A stretch of DNA of 64,000 bases from Actinomycetospora chibensis (GTDB lineage Bacteria > Actinomycetota > Actinomycetes > Mycobacteriales > Pseudonocardiaceae): assembly GCF_028737215.1 (NCBI RefSeq), contig NZ_JAQZAM010000001.1, positions 124,001 through 188,000 of the forward strand, given 5' to 3'. The notes under the pieces are model-generated. The model had not been told where the DNA came from and did no database searches. It saw only the letters and a program-made list of their open reading frames with translations. Positions 49,298 through 59,533 of this stretch are shown piece by piece; position 1 is the stretch's first letter; every line of letters starts with the position of its first letter. The position numbers and the translations under genes are program-made.

Positions 49298-50830
49298 TCA
49301 GCCGCCGGAGAGCTTCTCGCGCAGCGCCGCGAGCTGGGCGTCGCTGGCGAGCGCGCCGCCGCCGCTCTGGGACGGCGGGCCCTGGCCCGGGTCCGAGTCG
49401 TCGTCGCGGGCGGCGGGGGCCTCGTCGTCCCCGCCCTCGGACGACGGACCGCCCGAGGAGTAGTTGGCCGGCGCCGCCTCGGCGGCCTCGGCCTCCTGCT
49501 CCTGCGTGCGCTGGAGCTGCGCGATGTGCTGCTCGTAGCGGGCGTACGCCGCGGCGTACTGGCGCTCCCACTCCTCGCGCTGGGTGTCGTAGCCCTCGCG
49601 CCAGTCGCCCGAGTCGGGGTCGAAGCCCTCGGGGTAGATGTAGTTGCCGGCGTCGTCGTACTCGGCCGCCATGCCGTAGAGCGCCGGGTCGAACTCGGTC
49701 TCCGTGGTCATGCCCTCGTTCGCCTGCTTCAGCGAGAGGGAGATGCGGCGACGGTCGAGGTCGATGTCGATGACCTTGACCATGACGTCGTTGCCGACCT
49801 GGACGACCTGCTCCGGCACCTCGACGTGGCGCTCGGCCAGCTCCGAGATGTGGACCAGACCCTCGATGCCCTCGTCGACGCGGACGAACGCACCGAACGG
49901 CACGAGCTTCGTGACCTTGCCGGGCACGATCTGGCCGATCTGGTGGGTCCGGGCGAACTGGCGCCAGGGGTCCTCCTGCGTCGCCTTGAGCGACAGCGAG
50001 ACCCGCTCGCGATCCAGGTCGACGTCGAGGACCTCGACCTTGACCTCCTGGCCCACCTCGACGACCTCGGAGGGGTGGTCGATGTGCTTCCAGGACAGCT
50101 CGGAGACGTGGACCAGACCGTCGACGCCACCGAGGTCGACGAACGCACCGAAGTTGACGATCGACGAGACCTGGCCGGACCGGATCTGGCCCTTGGCGAG
50201 CTGGTTGAGGAACTCGCTGCGCACCGCCGACTGGGTCTGCTCCAGCCACGCACGGCGGGAGAGGACGACGTTGTTGCGGTTCTTGTCCAGCTCGATGATC
50301 TTGGCCTCGATCTCCTTGCCCACGTAGGGCTGGAGATCGCGGACGCGGCGCATCTCGACCAGCGAGGCGGGGAGGAAGCCGCGGAGGCCGATGTCGAGGA
50401 TGAGTCCACCCTTGACGACCTCGATGACGGTGCCCTTGACCGGCTCGTCGTTGTCCTTGAGCTGCTCGATCGTGCCCCACGCGCGCTCGTACTGCGCGCG
50501 CTTCTTGGACAGGATCAGCCGGCCCTCCTTGTCCTCCTTCTGGAGGACGAGGGCTTCGACCTCGTCGCCGACGGCGACGACCTCGTTGGGGTCGACATCG
50601 TGCTTGATGGACAGCTCGCGCGAGGGGATGACCCCCTCGGTCTTGTAGCCGATGTCGAGCAGGACCTCGTCCCGGTCGACCTTGACGATGGTTCCTTCGA
50701 CGATGTCGCCATCGTTGAAATACTTGATCGTCTCGTCGATGGCGGCGAGGAAGTCCTCTTCCGACCCGATGTCGTTGATCGCAACCTGGGGGCTGGTCGA
50801 CTGCGGGGCGGTGTGGGTGTCGATGGACAT
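49298..50830 (-). CDS. rpsA: 30S ribosomal protein S1
   Basis: A 510-residue S1 with four S1/OB RNA-binding domains at about residues 41-109, 128-195, 215-283 and 300-369 (for example GTIVKVDRDEVLLDIGYKTEG, VSSIVNFGAFVDLGGVDGLVHVSEL, VTKLVPFGAFVRVDEGIEGLVHISEL). A 140-residue Gln/Glu/Asp-rich, disordered tail ends in AALREKLSGG, typical of actinobacterial S1. ATG 50830 (MSIDTHTAPQ) starts the known N-terminus. A long leader of about 180 nt separates it from a good promoter. Terminator 28 nt downstream. Confidence 0.97.
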   Translation of the reverse strand: MSIDTHTAPQSTSPQVAINDIGSEEDFLAAIDETIKYFNDGDIVEGTIVKVDRDEVLLDIGYKTEGVIPSRELSIKHDVDPNEVVAVGDEVEALVLQKEDKEGRLILSKKRAQYERAWGTIEQLKDNDEPVKGTVIEVVKGGLILDIGLRGFLPASLVEMRRVRDLQPYVGKEIEAKIIELDKNRNNVVLSRRAWLEQTQSAVRSEFLNQLAKGQIRSGQVSSIVNFGAFVDLGGVDGLVHVSELSWKHIDHPSEVVEVGQEVKVEVLDVDLDRERVSLSLKATQEDPWRQFARTHQIGQIVPGKVTKLVPFGAFVRVDEGIEGLVHISELAERHVEVPEQVVQVGNDVMVKVIDIDLDRRRISLSLKQANEGMTTETEFDPALYGMAAEYDDAGNYIYPEGFDPDSGDWREGYDTQREEWERQYAAAYARYEQHIAQLQRTQEQEAEAAEAAPANYSSGGPSSEGGDDEAPAARDDDSDPGQGPPSQSGGGALASDAQLAALREKLSGG

Positions 50831-51168
50831 ACGGTGGACGGCTCCGGGAACATGGTCAGATCGAGTGGGCAAGGGCTCCACGGGAGTGGGTCGTCTCTGC
50901 GACGCGTGCACCGGTGAAACCCTCGAGCAGGACCGGAGACGAGGACCGCCGCCCACCGCTGCCACAGAGGGGCCACAGAGGGCACGCGGAACAGGGCGAG
51001 ACCACTGACGTGGACCTTCATCGTAACCACGCCCGACAGGGCCCGGCAATCGGGGCACCTCTCGCTCGCGCTCGGCGTGTCGCAGGGCACCACCACGGCG
51101 TGTCGCGCTCCTCGAGGTGTGGCGCCGGGGGGCACGACCCGCGCATCCGGGCGTGTCAGGATGCCCCG
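50831..51168. other. rpsA leader and divergent promoter region (no gene)
   Basis: 338 bp between rpsA and the divergent methyltransferase gene. It holds the rpsA leader (about 50831-51012), the rpsA promoter and the CAGGAT box (51157-51162) 6 nt before the methyltransferase GTG. No coding frame in it resembles a protein. Confidence 0.6.
51012..51049 (-). promoter_or_regulatory. rpsA promoter (housekeeping sigma type)
   Basis: Minus-strand TTGCCG (51044-51049), an 18-nt spacer and TACGAT (51020-51025), with the predicted start near 51012. This gives an untranslated leader of about 180 nt before rpsA, suitable for S1 autoregulation. Confidence 0.7.
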
Positions 51169-52071
51169 GTGGCGCCCCCTCCTTCGTCCGCGCGCGCGGA
51201 CGGGCCTGCGCGGGGGGTGCCCGAGCAGGGGGTCTCGGCGGAGCAGTTCCTCGGCGCCGCCGGCGTCGCGCGCCGGTCGGTCGGTCCCGCGGAGTCCACC
51301 GCGGCCAGCCGCGCGTGGTGGGACGCCGACGCCGACGACTACCAGGACGAGCACGGCGCGTTCCTCGGCGACGACGACTTCGTCTGGTGCCCCGAGCGCC
51401 TGCGTGAGCAGGACGCCCGGCTGCTCGGTGCGCCGGACGCGCTGCGCGGCGCCCGGGTGCTCGAGGTCGGCTGCGGCGCGGCGTCGTGCTCGCGCTGGCT
51501 CGCCGGCCGCGGCGCCCGCGTCGTCGGTCTCGACCTCTCAGCCGGGATGCTCGCCCACGCGCGGGCCGCGGACCGGCGCACCGGCGCCGTCGTGCCGCTC
51601 GTCCAGGCCGACGCCGGGGCCCTCCCCTTCCGGGACGGCTCCCTCGACGCCGCGTTCTCCGCGTTCGGCGCCCTCCCGTTCGTGGCCGACGCGGCGGGGG
51701 TGGTGCGCGAGGTCGCCCGCGTGCTGCGGCCCGGGGCGCCCTGGGTGTTCGCCGTCAACCACCCGATGCGCTGGATGTTCCCCGACGACCCGGGCCCGGA
51801 CGGGCTGACGGTGTCGCAGTCGTACTTCGACCGCACGCCCTACGCCGAGGTGGACGACGCCGACCGCGTCGTCTACGTCGAGCACCACCGCACGTTGGGC
51901 GACCGCGTGGCCGACGTCGTGGGCGCCGGCCTCGTCCTCGAGCGCCTCGTCGAACCCGAGTGGCCCGAGGACCTCGACGAGGTGTGGGGCCAGTGGTCGC
52001 CGCTGCGCGGGGCCCTCTTCCCCGGCACCGCGATCTTCTGCTGCCGCCGGCCCGGGAGCGCGGTCGCGTGA
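51169..52071 (+). CDS. SAM-dependent methyltransferase (class I)
   Basis: A 300-residue methyltransferase: AWWDADADDYQDEHGAFLGDDDFVWCPE is the N-terminal signature of an actinobacterial family, motif I is ARVLEVGCGAASCSRWLAG, motif II VVGLDLSAGMLAHAR, motif III FRDGSLDAAFSAFGALPF, and FAVNHPMRWMFPDDPG follows. About 40 extra N-terminal residues. GTG 51169 follows CAGGAT by 6 nt. Its TGA overlaps the GTG of the acetyltransferase gene (GTGA). Substrate unknown. Confidence 0.9.
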   Translation: MAPPPSSARADGPARGVPEQGVSAEQFLGAAGVARRSVGPAESTAASRAWWDADADDYQDEHGAFLGDDDFVWCPERLREQDARLLGAPDALRGARVLEVGCGAASCSRWLAGRGARVVGLDLSAGMLAHARAADRRTGAVVPLVQADAGALPFRDGSLDAAFSAFGALPFVADAAGVVREVARVLRPGAPWVFAVNHPMRWMFPDDPGPDGLTVSQSYFDRTPYAEVDDADRVVYVEHHRTLGDRVADVVGAGLVLERLVEPEWPEDLDEVWGQWSPLRGALFPGTAIFCCRRPGSAVA

Positions 52072-53042
52072 TCGGCCGGTCGCGGGCCACGCCGTCGGGC
52101 CGGGCGCCCGAGGTGGTGCTCGACGACCTCCTGCGCGAGCAGCAGTCCCGGTTCGCCGACCTCGACCCCGGCCTCCCGCCCGCGGTGCTCCCGCCGCCCG
52201 GCGACGTGATCGTGGTGGCGGGCGAGGGCAGCGAGGCGGCCGGGGTCCTCACCCGCCACAGCTGGCCCGCGGGCAGCGCTCCCCTGCTGTGGTCGGCGGC
52301 CGAGGTCACCGAGCTCCACCCCGTCCTGGGTTCCGCGGGCCTGCGCGGCGCGGAGGGCCTGCTCGCCGAGTGGCGCGCCCGCATCCCCGCCCGCGTGCGG
52401 CATGCGTCGGACTCGGCGGCCGTGGTCACGTGGCCCAGCCGGGACGTCGTCGCGTCGCGCGCGTTCCTCGACCACGGCCTCGTGCCCCTGGCGGTGCTCG
52501 CCGTGCGCCGCCCCGGTCCGCCGGTGCCCCCGCCGTCGCCGGACCCCCACCTGCGGGTCCGTCGCGCCCGCGAGGACGACCTCGACGGGTGCGTCGAGCT
52601 GGCCATGCACGAGATCGCGTACTCGAGCCTCGTCGGCGGCAGCGTCATGCGCGCCGAGGCCGAGGCGGTGAAGCGGACCGCGCTGCGCGAGCGCTGGGCG
52701 CGCGACGAACCGATCTGGGTCGCCGAGCGCGACGGACGGATGATCGGGCTGCTCGAGTGCGGCTTCACCGACGCCTCGCCGGGCACCTGGCTCGCGGGCC
52801 TGCTGCCCGTCGGGCGCTGGGGCTACGTCAACTGCGCCTCGGTGCTGCCCGGACGCCGAGGGCAGGGGGTCGGCCACGCGCTCGTCGCCGCCGCCCTGCC
52901 CGGGCTCCAGCCCCCCGGGGCCCGCGGCACCTACCTCTACTACAACCCGCCCAACCCGGTGTCCTCGGTGTTCTGGCCCCGCCACGGCTACCGGCCGCTG
53001 TGGACGCTCTGGGAGATCCGGCCCGCGACCGCGTTGCGGTGA
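52068..53042 (+). CDS. GNAT-family N-acetyltransferase, two-domain
   Basis: A 324-residue protein: the second half (about 165-320) is a GNAT fold, with HLRVRRAREDDLDGCVELAMHEI, IWVAERDGRMIGLLECGF, the acetyl-CoA loop VLPGRRGQGVGHALVAAAL and a YYNPPNPVSSVFWPRHGYRPL end. The first half looks like a degenerate second GNAT module. Substrate unknown. Translationally coupled to the methyltransferase; convergent with the cvn operon, 4 bases apart. Confidence 0.85.
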   Translation: MIGRSRATPSGRAPEVVLDDLLREQQSRFADLDPGLPPAVLPPPGDVIVVAGEGSEAAGVLTRHSWPAGSAPLLWSAAEVTELHPVLGSAGLRGAEGLLAEWRARIPARVRHASDSAAVVTWPSRDVVASRAFLDHGLVPLAVLAVRRPGPPVPPPSPDPHLRVRRAREDDLDGCVELAMHEIAYSSLVGGSVMRAEAEAVKRTALRERWARDEPIWVAERDGRMIGLLECGFTDASPGTWLAGLLPVGRWGYVNCASVLPGRRGQGVGHALVAAALPGLQPPGARGTYLYYNPPNPVSSVFWPRHGYRPLWTLWEIRPATALR

Positions 53043-53046
53043 TCCC

Positions 53047-53652
53047 TCAGGCGCTCCGCGTCAGCGAGTGCTCCACGAGCGTGATCAGCACGTCGGTGCA
53101 CGACGCGTCGTCGCGGGCGTCGACGTAGCGGATCGGGCAGCGCGCCGGCACGGCGAGGGCGTCGCGCACCACATCGACGTCGACGCCGTCGGTGCCCGGG
53201 AACGAATTGAGGGCGACGACGAACGGCAGCCCGCGGTTCTCGAAGTAGTCGATCGCCGCGAAGGAGTCGTCGATACGCCGCAGGTCGACGAGCACGACGG
53301 CACCCACCGCGCCGCGGGCGAGCTCGTCCCACATGAACCAGAACCGCGACTGGCCCGGCGTCCCGAACAGGTAGAGCACGAGCGAGTCGTCGACGGTGAC
53401 GCGGCCGAAGTCCATGGCCACCGTGGTCGTCGTCTTCTCCGGCACGATCGAGGTGTCGTCGACGCCGTCGGACAGGCTGGTCATCTGCTGCTCGGTCGAC
53501 AGCGGCGGCACCTCGGACAGCGCCGCGACCAGCGTCGTCTTCCCGACGCCGAAGCCGCCCGCGATGAGGATTTTGAGCGGGAGCAGGTCGCGCGCCTCGC
53601 GGGTGGCGGTCCCCCCGGCGCTCACCCTGCGGTCACCGGGCTCGGAGTCCAT
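53047..53652 (-). CDS. cvnD: Conservon GTP-binding protein CvnD
   Basis: A 201-residue small GTPase of the conservon class: P-loop LIAGGFGVGKTTLVAAL, switch region EKTTTTVAMDFGRV, DLRRIDD, and NSFPGTDG in place of NKxD. CvnD cycles GTP at the membrane together with CvnA-C, resembling a eukaryotic G-protein system in Streptomyces studies. ATG 53652 lies within the end of cvnC (20-bp overlap). Last gene of the cvnABCD operon. Confidence 0.92.
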   Translation of the reverse strand: MDSEPGDRRVSAGGTATREARDLLPLKILIAGGFGVGKTTLVAALSEVPPLSTEQQMTSLSDGVDDTSIVPEKTTTTVAMDFGRVTVDDSLVLYLFGTPGQSRFWFMWDELARGAVGAVVLVDLRRIDDSFAAIDYFENRGLPFVVALNSFPGTDGVDVDVVRDALAVPARCPIRYVDARDDASCTDVLITLVEHSLTRSA

Positions 53653-54013
53653 CGAGCAGCCTCTCCAGGAGTTCACGGCGGGGACGGCCGTCGGGCCCGA
53701 CCAGCGGCAGGTGGACGGCGAGGTGGTCCTCGGCGGCGAGGTCACTGACGAGCACGCGGGCCACGCCGATCGGGACGTCGAGCAGCGCGCCGATCTCGGC
53801 GAGCGACTGGGGCACCGTGCTGGCCTCGACGATCGCGCGAGACTCGGGCGGGAGACCGGGCGCCTTGGCGAGACCCGTGTCGGTGGCCGTTACCAGCGCC
53901 TCGATCGGCATGTCGGTCCCGGCCGTCGACCGGGTCCGACCCGCGGTGAACGCGTAGTTGGGGACGACCCGGCCGCCGTCGGCGTGCGCACGCTGGCGAC
54001 GGTCCACGGTCAC
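53633..54013 (-). CDS. cvnC: Conservon protein CvnC (DUF742)
   Basis: A 126-residue DUF742 protein, winged-helix-like: RVVPNYAFTAGRT near the start, SRAIVEASTVPQSLAEIGALLDVPIGVARVLVSDLAAEDHLAVH as the helix-turn-helix-like core, and RRELLERLLDGLRAR at the end. GTG 54013 overlaps the cvnB stop (GTGA). It may link the CvnB and CvnD components. Confidence 0.92.
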   Translation of the reverse strand: MTVDRRQRAHADGGRVVPNYAFTAGRTRSTAGTDMPIEALVTATDTGLAKAPGLPPESRAIVEASTVPQSLAEIGALLDVPIGVARVLVSDLAAEDHLAVHLPLVGPDGRPRRELLERLLDGLRAR

Positions 54014-54432
54014 GGTGCGATCGGGTCCTGGGCCCGGGCCGAGCGCGCCGCGCCGGGGGTGAGGGCGTGCCCGACCCGCGAGGCGAGCATGGTCATCTCG
54101 TAGCCGACGAGGCCCATGTCGGCCGTGCGGTCTGTGACCACGGCCAACGTCGAACCGAGGCTGATCGAGGTCGCGAACAGGTAGCCACCCGCCATCTCGA
54201 CGATCGTCTGCGCGACCGGCTCCGACTCGAGCAGCGTCGCCGTGCCCCGCGCGAGGCTCACGAGCCCGGAGACGGCGGCGCACAGCTGGTCCGCCAGGTG
54301 CTGGTCGACCCCGTCGCTCACCGCGAGGCGCAGCCCGTCGGCGGAGACGACGAGGACGTGCCGCACCCCCGGCGTCCCGCCGGCGAAGTCCGAGAGGAGC
54401 CAGTCCAGCCCGCTGTCGGTCGGTGCACTCAC
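54010..54432 (-). CDS. cvnB: Conservon protein CvnB (roadblock/LC7)
   Basis: A 140-residue roadblock/LC7 protein: LDWLLSDFAGGTPGVRHVLVVSADGL, DQLCAAVSGLVSLARGTA, MAGGYLFATSISLGSTLAVVT and DMGLVGYEMTMLASRVG. Such proteins regulate small GTPases, here CvnD. GTG 54432 overlaps the cvnA stop. Confidence 0.93.
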   Translation of the reverse strand: MSAPTDSGLDWLLSDFAGGTPGVRHVLVVSADGLRLAVSDGVDQHLADQLCAAVSGLVSLARGTATLLESEPVAQTIVEMAGGYLFATSISLGSTLAVVTDRTADMGLVGYEMTMLASRVGHALTPGAARSARAQDPIAP

Positions 54433-56645
54433 GTCTGCCTCCCGGAGGTGGTCCCGCGGTGCGGGTCGTGATCGTTCGCGGTGGACCCGTTCACGTCGGC
54501 GGGGGCGCCGATCGCGGACCGGGCCGCGGCGCGGCTGGCCTGATAGGCCGACAGGGCGTCCATGGCGTTCCGCCCGGCCCCGGTACCCGGCGTTTCGCCC
54601 GGCGGCATGGCCGGGCTCGCGGCGGTCGCCGCCGGGATGCCCGGCGTCACCGCCACGGCCGGCTCCGGGGGCCGCCGGATGAGCTCGGGGGCCAGGTGGC
54701 TCTGCGGGCGGCGGCGGGCGAGGACGAGCCCGTTCGGACCGACGACGGACGGGGCCTCCTCGTCGGACCGTCGTGGCGCCGGGGCCGTGCCGGCCGTCTC
54801 CGGCGCCTCGGTGCCGGCGTGGCGCCTGCCTCCACCCTTCGGATCGACGACCGGGGCGGAGGTCGGGTCGGGGGCCGCCGGGGGCGGCACGACGATCGGG
54901 TGGATGAGACCCCGCCGGCCCGCACCGGTCGGGCGGCCGGCGGCGGCGGGCATCTCCTCCACCGTGGCGTGCCCGTCGGCCCCGTCGGCGGGCGCGGCCT
55001 TCGTGACGGCCTCGGCCTTCCCCTCGGCCTTGGCCTCTGCCGTCACCGGGGCGTCCGACGCCGCGGGGGTGTCGGAGGGCCGGCCACCCTCCCGGTCGGA
55101 CCCGGGCGCCGCGTGCGCTCCCCGGCGTGCGGGACCGTCCCCGGGCTCCGGATCCGTGCCCTCGGCCCCGTGGGCCCCGTTCGTCCGTCGCTCGCCGGGC
55201 CAGGCGTGCCGGCCGTCGATGGCGATCGGGCCCGACACCGGGGCCTCGTGGGCCGGGCGGTCGTTCCCGTTGTCGCCGGACCCGCGGCGCGGCGCGGGCA
55301 CCGCCGAGGCGGGCACCCGCTCGAGGCCCCGCATCCCCTGGTCGCCGACCGTCGGCACCGTCGGGGAGGTCTCGGCGAAGAGGGGAGCCGGGACGACGAG
55401 GACCGCGGTCACCCCGCACCCGGGGGTCGGGGTCAGCGACACCTCGATCCCGTGGCGCTCGGCCAGCCGGGCCACGACGTGGAAGCCGAGCCGCCGCGCC
55501 GCGTCCGAGACGTCGACGTCCTTGGGGTTGGACAGCAGCTCGTTGGCTGCGTCGAGCTCGACCGGCGGCATCCCGATGCCGGTGTCCTCGATGATCAGCA
55601 GGTGGGAGCCCGGCGCCCGCAGGTGGGGCCGGCTCTGGATCGACACCGTGGCCGTCGGCGGCGAGTAGCGCGCGGCGTTCTCGACCAGCTCGGCGATCAT
55701 GTGCGTGAGGTCGGCGACGGTGCTGCCGACGATGCGGGGCCGTTCGTCGACGGCCAGCGTGACGCGGTCGAGGTCCTCCGTCTCGGCCACCCCGGCCCGG
55801 ACGACGTCGCGCAGCGCCACCGGCGCCGACCACACCCGGGCCGGCTGCTCTCCGGAGAGCACCAGCAGGCTCTCGGCGTTGCGCCGGACGCGGGTCGCGA
55901 GGTGGTCGAGCCGGAACAAATCGGCCAGCGCGTCGGGGTCGCGCTCGCGCTCCTCGAGATCGTTGATGATGTCGAGCTGACGATGGAACATGCTCTGGTT
56001 GCGTCGCGCCAGGTTCAGCAGCAGTTCCGAGGTGAATCTCTGCTGGCGCACCTGCGCGTCGTGCAGTTCGGTCGCCAGCTCCGCCCGCCGCCGTTGCTCG
56101 TCCTCGGTGAGCTTGCAGAAGATGGCCACACCGAGGCACGCGAGGAGCACCGCGGCGCCGTGGATCATCGACCACACCCACGGCGAGTGCTGCGCCGCGT
56201 GGTGGTTGAACATCAGCGACGGCACCAGCAGCGAACCGAGGCCGTGGCTCAGCGTCGTGAAGGCGATGTTGAAGACGAACGGCGCCCAGTGCTGGTACAG
56301 CGTCAGGAAACCGATGATCACGAAGAACGAGAAGTGCGCCTCGATCGACCCGCCGGAGAGGATCACGAGCCCGACGCAGCACGACGACAGGCCCGCGGTG
56401 ACCCACAGCGAGCCCGCCAGTCGGCCCTTCGAGAACCAGCCCGCGGCCGCCGTGACCAGCGGGACCAGGGCGATCACGGTCGTCAGCGCCGGCGGGTTGC
56501 CGACGACGAGACCGAAGATCAGCAGGACAGGCGTCTGCGCGATCAGGACCGACAGGAGGAAATGGTGGCGCCGCAGCCATGCCGCGTCGTCGACCATGTC
56601 CCCGCGAGGGAGGTAGTCCAGGACACGGACCATCCGGCGTTTCAC
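54429..56645 (-). CDS. cvnA: Conservon sensor kinase-like protein CvnA
   Basis: A 738-residue membrane protein: about six hydrophobic helices (roughly residues 25-190), a helical dimerisation region with NLARRNQSMFHRQLDIINDLEERERDPDALADLFRLDHLATRVRRNAESLL (the conservon H-like box; only parts of it match standard kinases), and an ATPase domain with AELVENAARYSPPT (N box) and IIEDTGIGMPP (G1). A 290-residue Pro/Ala/Gly-rich tail follows. GTG 56645 chosen (AGGACG upstream); ATG 56633 also possible; the open frame continues upstream without conservation. Head of cvnABCD; no P450 gene, usual in many conservons, follows. Confidence 0.9.
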   Translation of the reverse strand: MKRRMVRVLDYLPRGDMVDDAAWLRRHHFLLSVLIAQTPVLLIFGLVVGNPPALTTVIALVPLVTAAAGWFSKGRLAGSLWVTAGLSSCCVGLVILSGGSIEAHFSFFVIIGFLTLYQHWAPFVFNIAFTTLSHGLGSLLVPSLMFNHHAAQHSPWVWSMIHGAAVLLACLGVAIFCKLTEDEQRRRAELATELHDAQVRQQRFTSELLLNLARRNQSMFHRQLDIINDLEERERDPDALADLFRLDHLATRVRRNAESLLVLSGEQPARVWSAPVALRDVVRAGVAETEDLDRVTLAVDERPRIVGSTVADLTHMIAELVENAARYSPPTATVSIQSRPHLRAPGSHLLIIEDTGIGMPPVELDAANELLSNPKDVDVSDAARRLGFHVVARLAERHGIEVSLTPTPGCGVTAVLVVPAPLFAETSPTVPTVGDQGMRGLERVPASAVPAPRRGSGDNGNDRPAHEAPVSGPIAIDGRHAWPGERRTNGAHGAEGTDPEPGDGPARRGAHAAPGSDREGGRPSDTPAASDAPVTAEAKAEGKAEAVTKAAPADGADGHATVEEMPAAAGRPTGAGRRGLIHPIVVPPPAAPDPTSAPVVDPKGGGRRHAGTEAPETAGTAPAPRRSDEEAPSVVGPNGLVLARRRPQSHLAPELIRRPPEPAVAVTPGIPAATAASPAMPPGETPGTGAGRNAMDALSAYQASRAAARSAIGAPADVNGSTANDHDPHRGTTSGRQT

Positions 56646-57031
56646 CGTCCTACTCCGGAGGCGGATGACGAACGCGCGGAACCGTACACGCGCCGTTGAC
56701 CATTCCTGCGGGGAGAACCGGGGAAAGGGGTGCCATCGCACCGACCGGTCGCCCACGGTTTCACACACCGCATTCGCAGGTGTGTCCGTGGCATCCGGAC
56801 GCCGACGTCGCCCAGCGCCGTTCGGCGCGCCACCGCTGAGCCGACCGGGCGTGTTCACGAACGCCGACAGGTCGTGGAAAAAGCGTCCGAAAGAGTCCGT
56901 GCGTGCGCCTCCCGTGGTCCGAGCGGCGTCAGGGGCAGAATCGTCCCGAGCCGTCCGGTCCCCCTCCTTCGACCGGTCGGAGCACGCCGAGGCTAGCCGG
57001 ATGCTCCGGAGGCGGCGGAGGAACACGTTGG
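56646..57031. other. Region upstream of cvnA (no gene)
   Basis: About 390 bp with slightly lower GC than its surroundings. It contains a short inverted repeat ACACACC-N9-GGTGTGT (about 56762-56784). Open frames across it are low-complexity and not family-like. It probably holds the cvnA promoter and leader. Confidence 0.5.
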
Positions 57032-57060
57032 GTGACAGCTCATACGCCCTTCGCTGTCAC
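57032..57060 (-). terminator. Terminator of the monooxygenase operon
   Basis: GTGACAGC (57032-57039) and GCTGTCAC (57053-57060) pair perfectly around a 13-nt loop and include the stop codon (57057-57059) of the last gene. Confidence 0.6.
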
Positions 57061-57967
57061 TGACCGGGATTCCGGTCGGTTTCTCCCGACGCCGCTCGGG
57101 GTGCACCGGGCGGCCGCAGGCCGGCGGGGTCGGTGAGGTCCGGCGGGACCTCGTCCGGGCGCCGGGTGCCCCAGGCGCTGGTGGCCAGCGCGCGGTAGGC
57201 CTCGGCGAGACCCTCGGCGAGCGCGGGCGGCAGCCCGGCGGCCTCCTGCGTCGCGGCGATCTCGGTCATCTCGTCGACGAAGCGCCACGCCTTGGTGGCC
57301 GCGACCGCCGCGGAGGCGACGCCCGCGTCGGGGAAGTCGAGGCGGACGTCGGCGAGCACCTCGTCCAGCACACCGTGGGCCTCGGCGGTCACGAACGCCT
57401 GCGCGAGCAGTGCCTGGTACCCCTTGCGCACCGAGGCGGTGCACATCTTGGCGGCGCTCGCCGCGCCGACCGGCCCGTCGAGGACGATCCAGCGCACACC
57501 CGGCGCGCCCAGGGCCGCGACGTCCCCGGCGCGGGGTCCGGACAGGAACACACGGGTCGGGGTGGGCGTGTCCGGGCGCGGCGGCGGACCCGAGATCGCG
57601 CCGTCGACGAGGTCGCCCGGCAGGCGCTCGGCGACGGCGCGGACGGTGTGCGGGGCGACGGCGTCCATCTCGACGGTCAGGGGCCGGGCGCCGGTGGCCT
57701 CGCACGCCGCGGCGAGGGCGTCGCCGGCCGCGCGGGCCGCGCCGGGCGGGACGACGAGCAGGACCACGTGGACGGCGCGCACCAGGTCGCCGAGCCCGCC
57801 CGCGTCCTCGAACACGCCGTCGGCGCGGGCGACGGTGTCCCTCGAGCGCCCCGCGAGGCTCGTCAGCACCCGGTGGCCGCCCTCGGCCAGGCACCGCCCG
57901 AGGGCCGTGCCCATCGCGCCAGGGGCGACGAGCCCGACGGTGGTCATGCCCGAGATGATCCCGCTGA

Positions 57968-57971
<4 letters not shown>
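57057..57971 (-). CDS. NAD(P)-dependent oxidoreductase, 6PGDH/DUF1932 type
   Basis: A 304-residue protein of the beta-hydroxyacid dehydrogenase superfamily: TVGLVAPGAMGTALGRCLAEGGHRV cofactor loop, DAGGLGDLVRAVHVVLLVVPP, GAISGPPPRP (substrate loop), VGAASAAKMCTASVRKGYQALLAQA with the catalytic lysine (AAKM), and a DUF1932-like helical C-terminus. Substrate unknown. ATG 57971 overlaps the monooxygenase stop (ATGA); an internal ATG at 57947 is closer to the fold start. It probably acts with the upstream monooxygenase. Confidence 0.85.
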
Positions 57972-59467
<1,496 letters not shown>

Positions 59468-59533
59468 GCGTACCACCGTAGCGGGCGGTACGCGCCGGTA
59501 CCAGCCGGCGGGCCCGCCGTCACACCCTGATGG

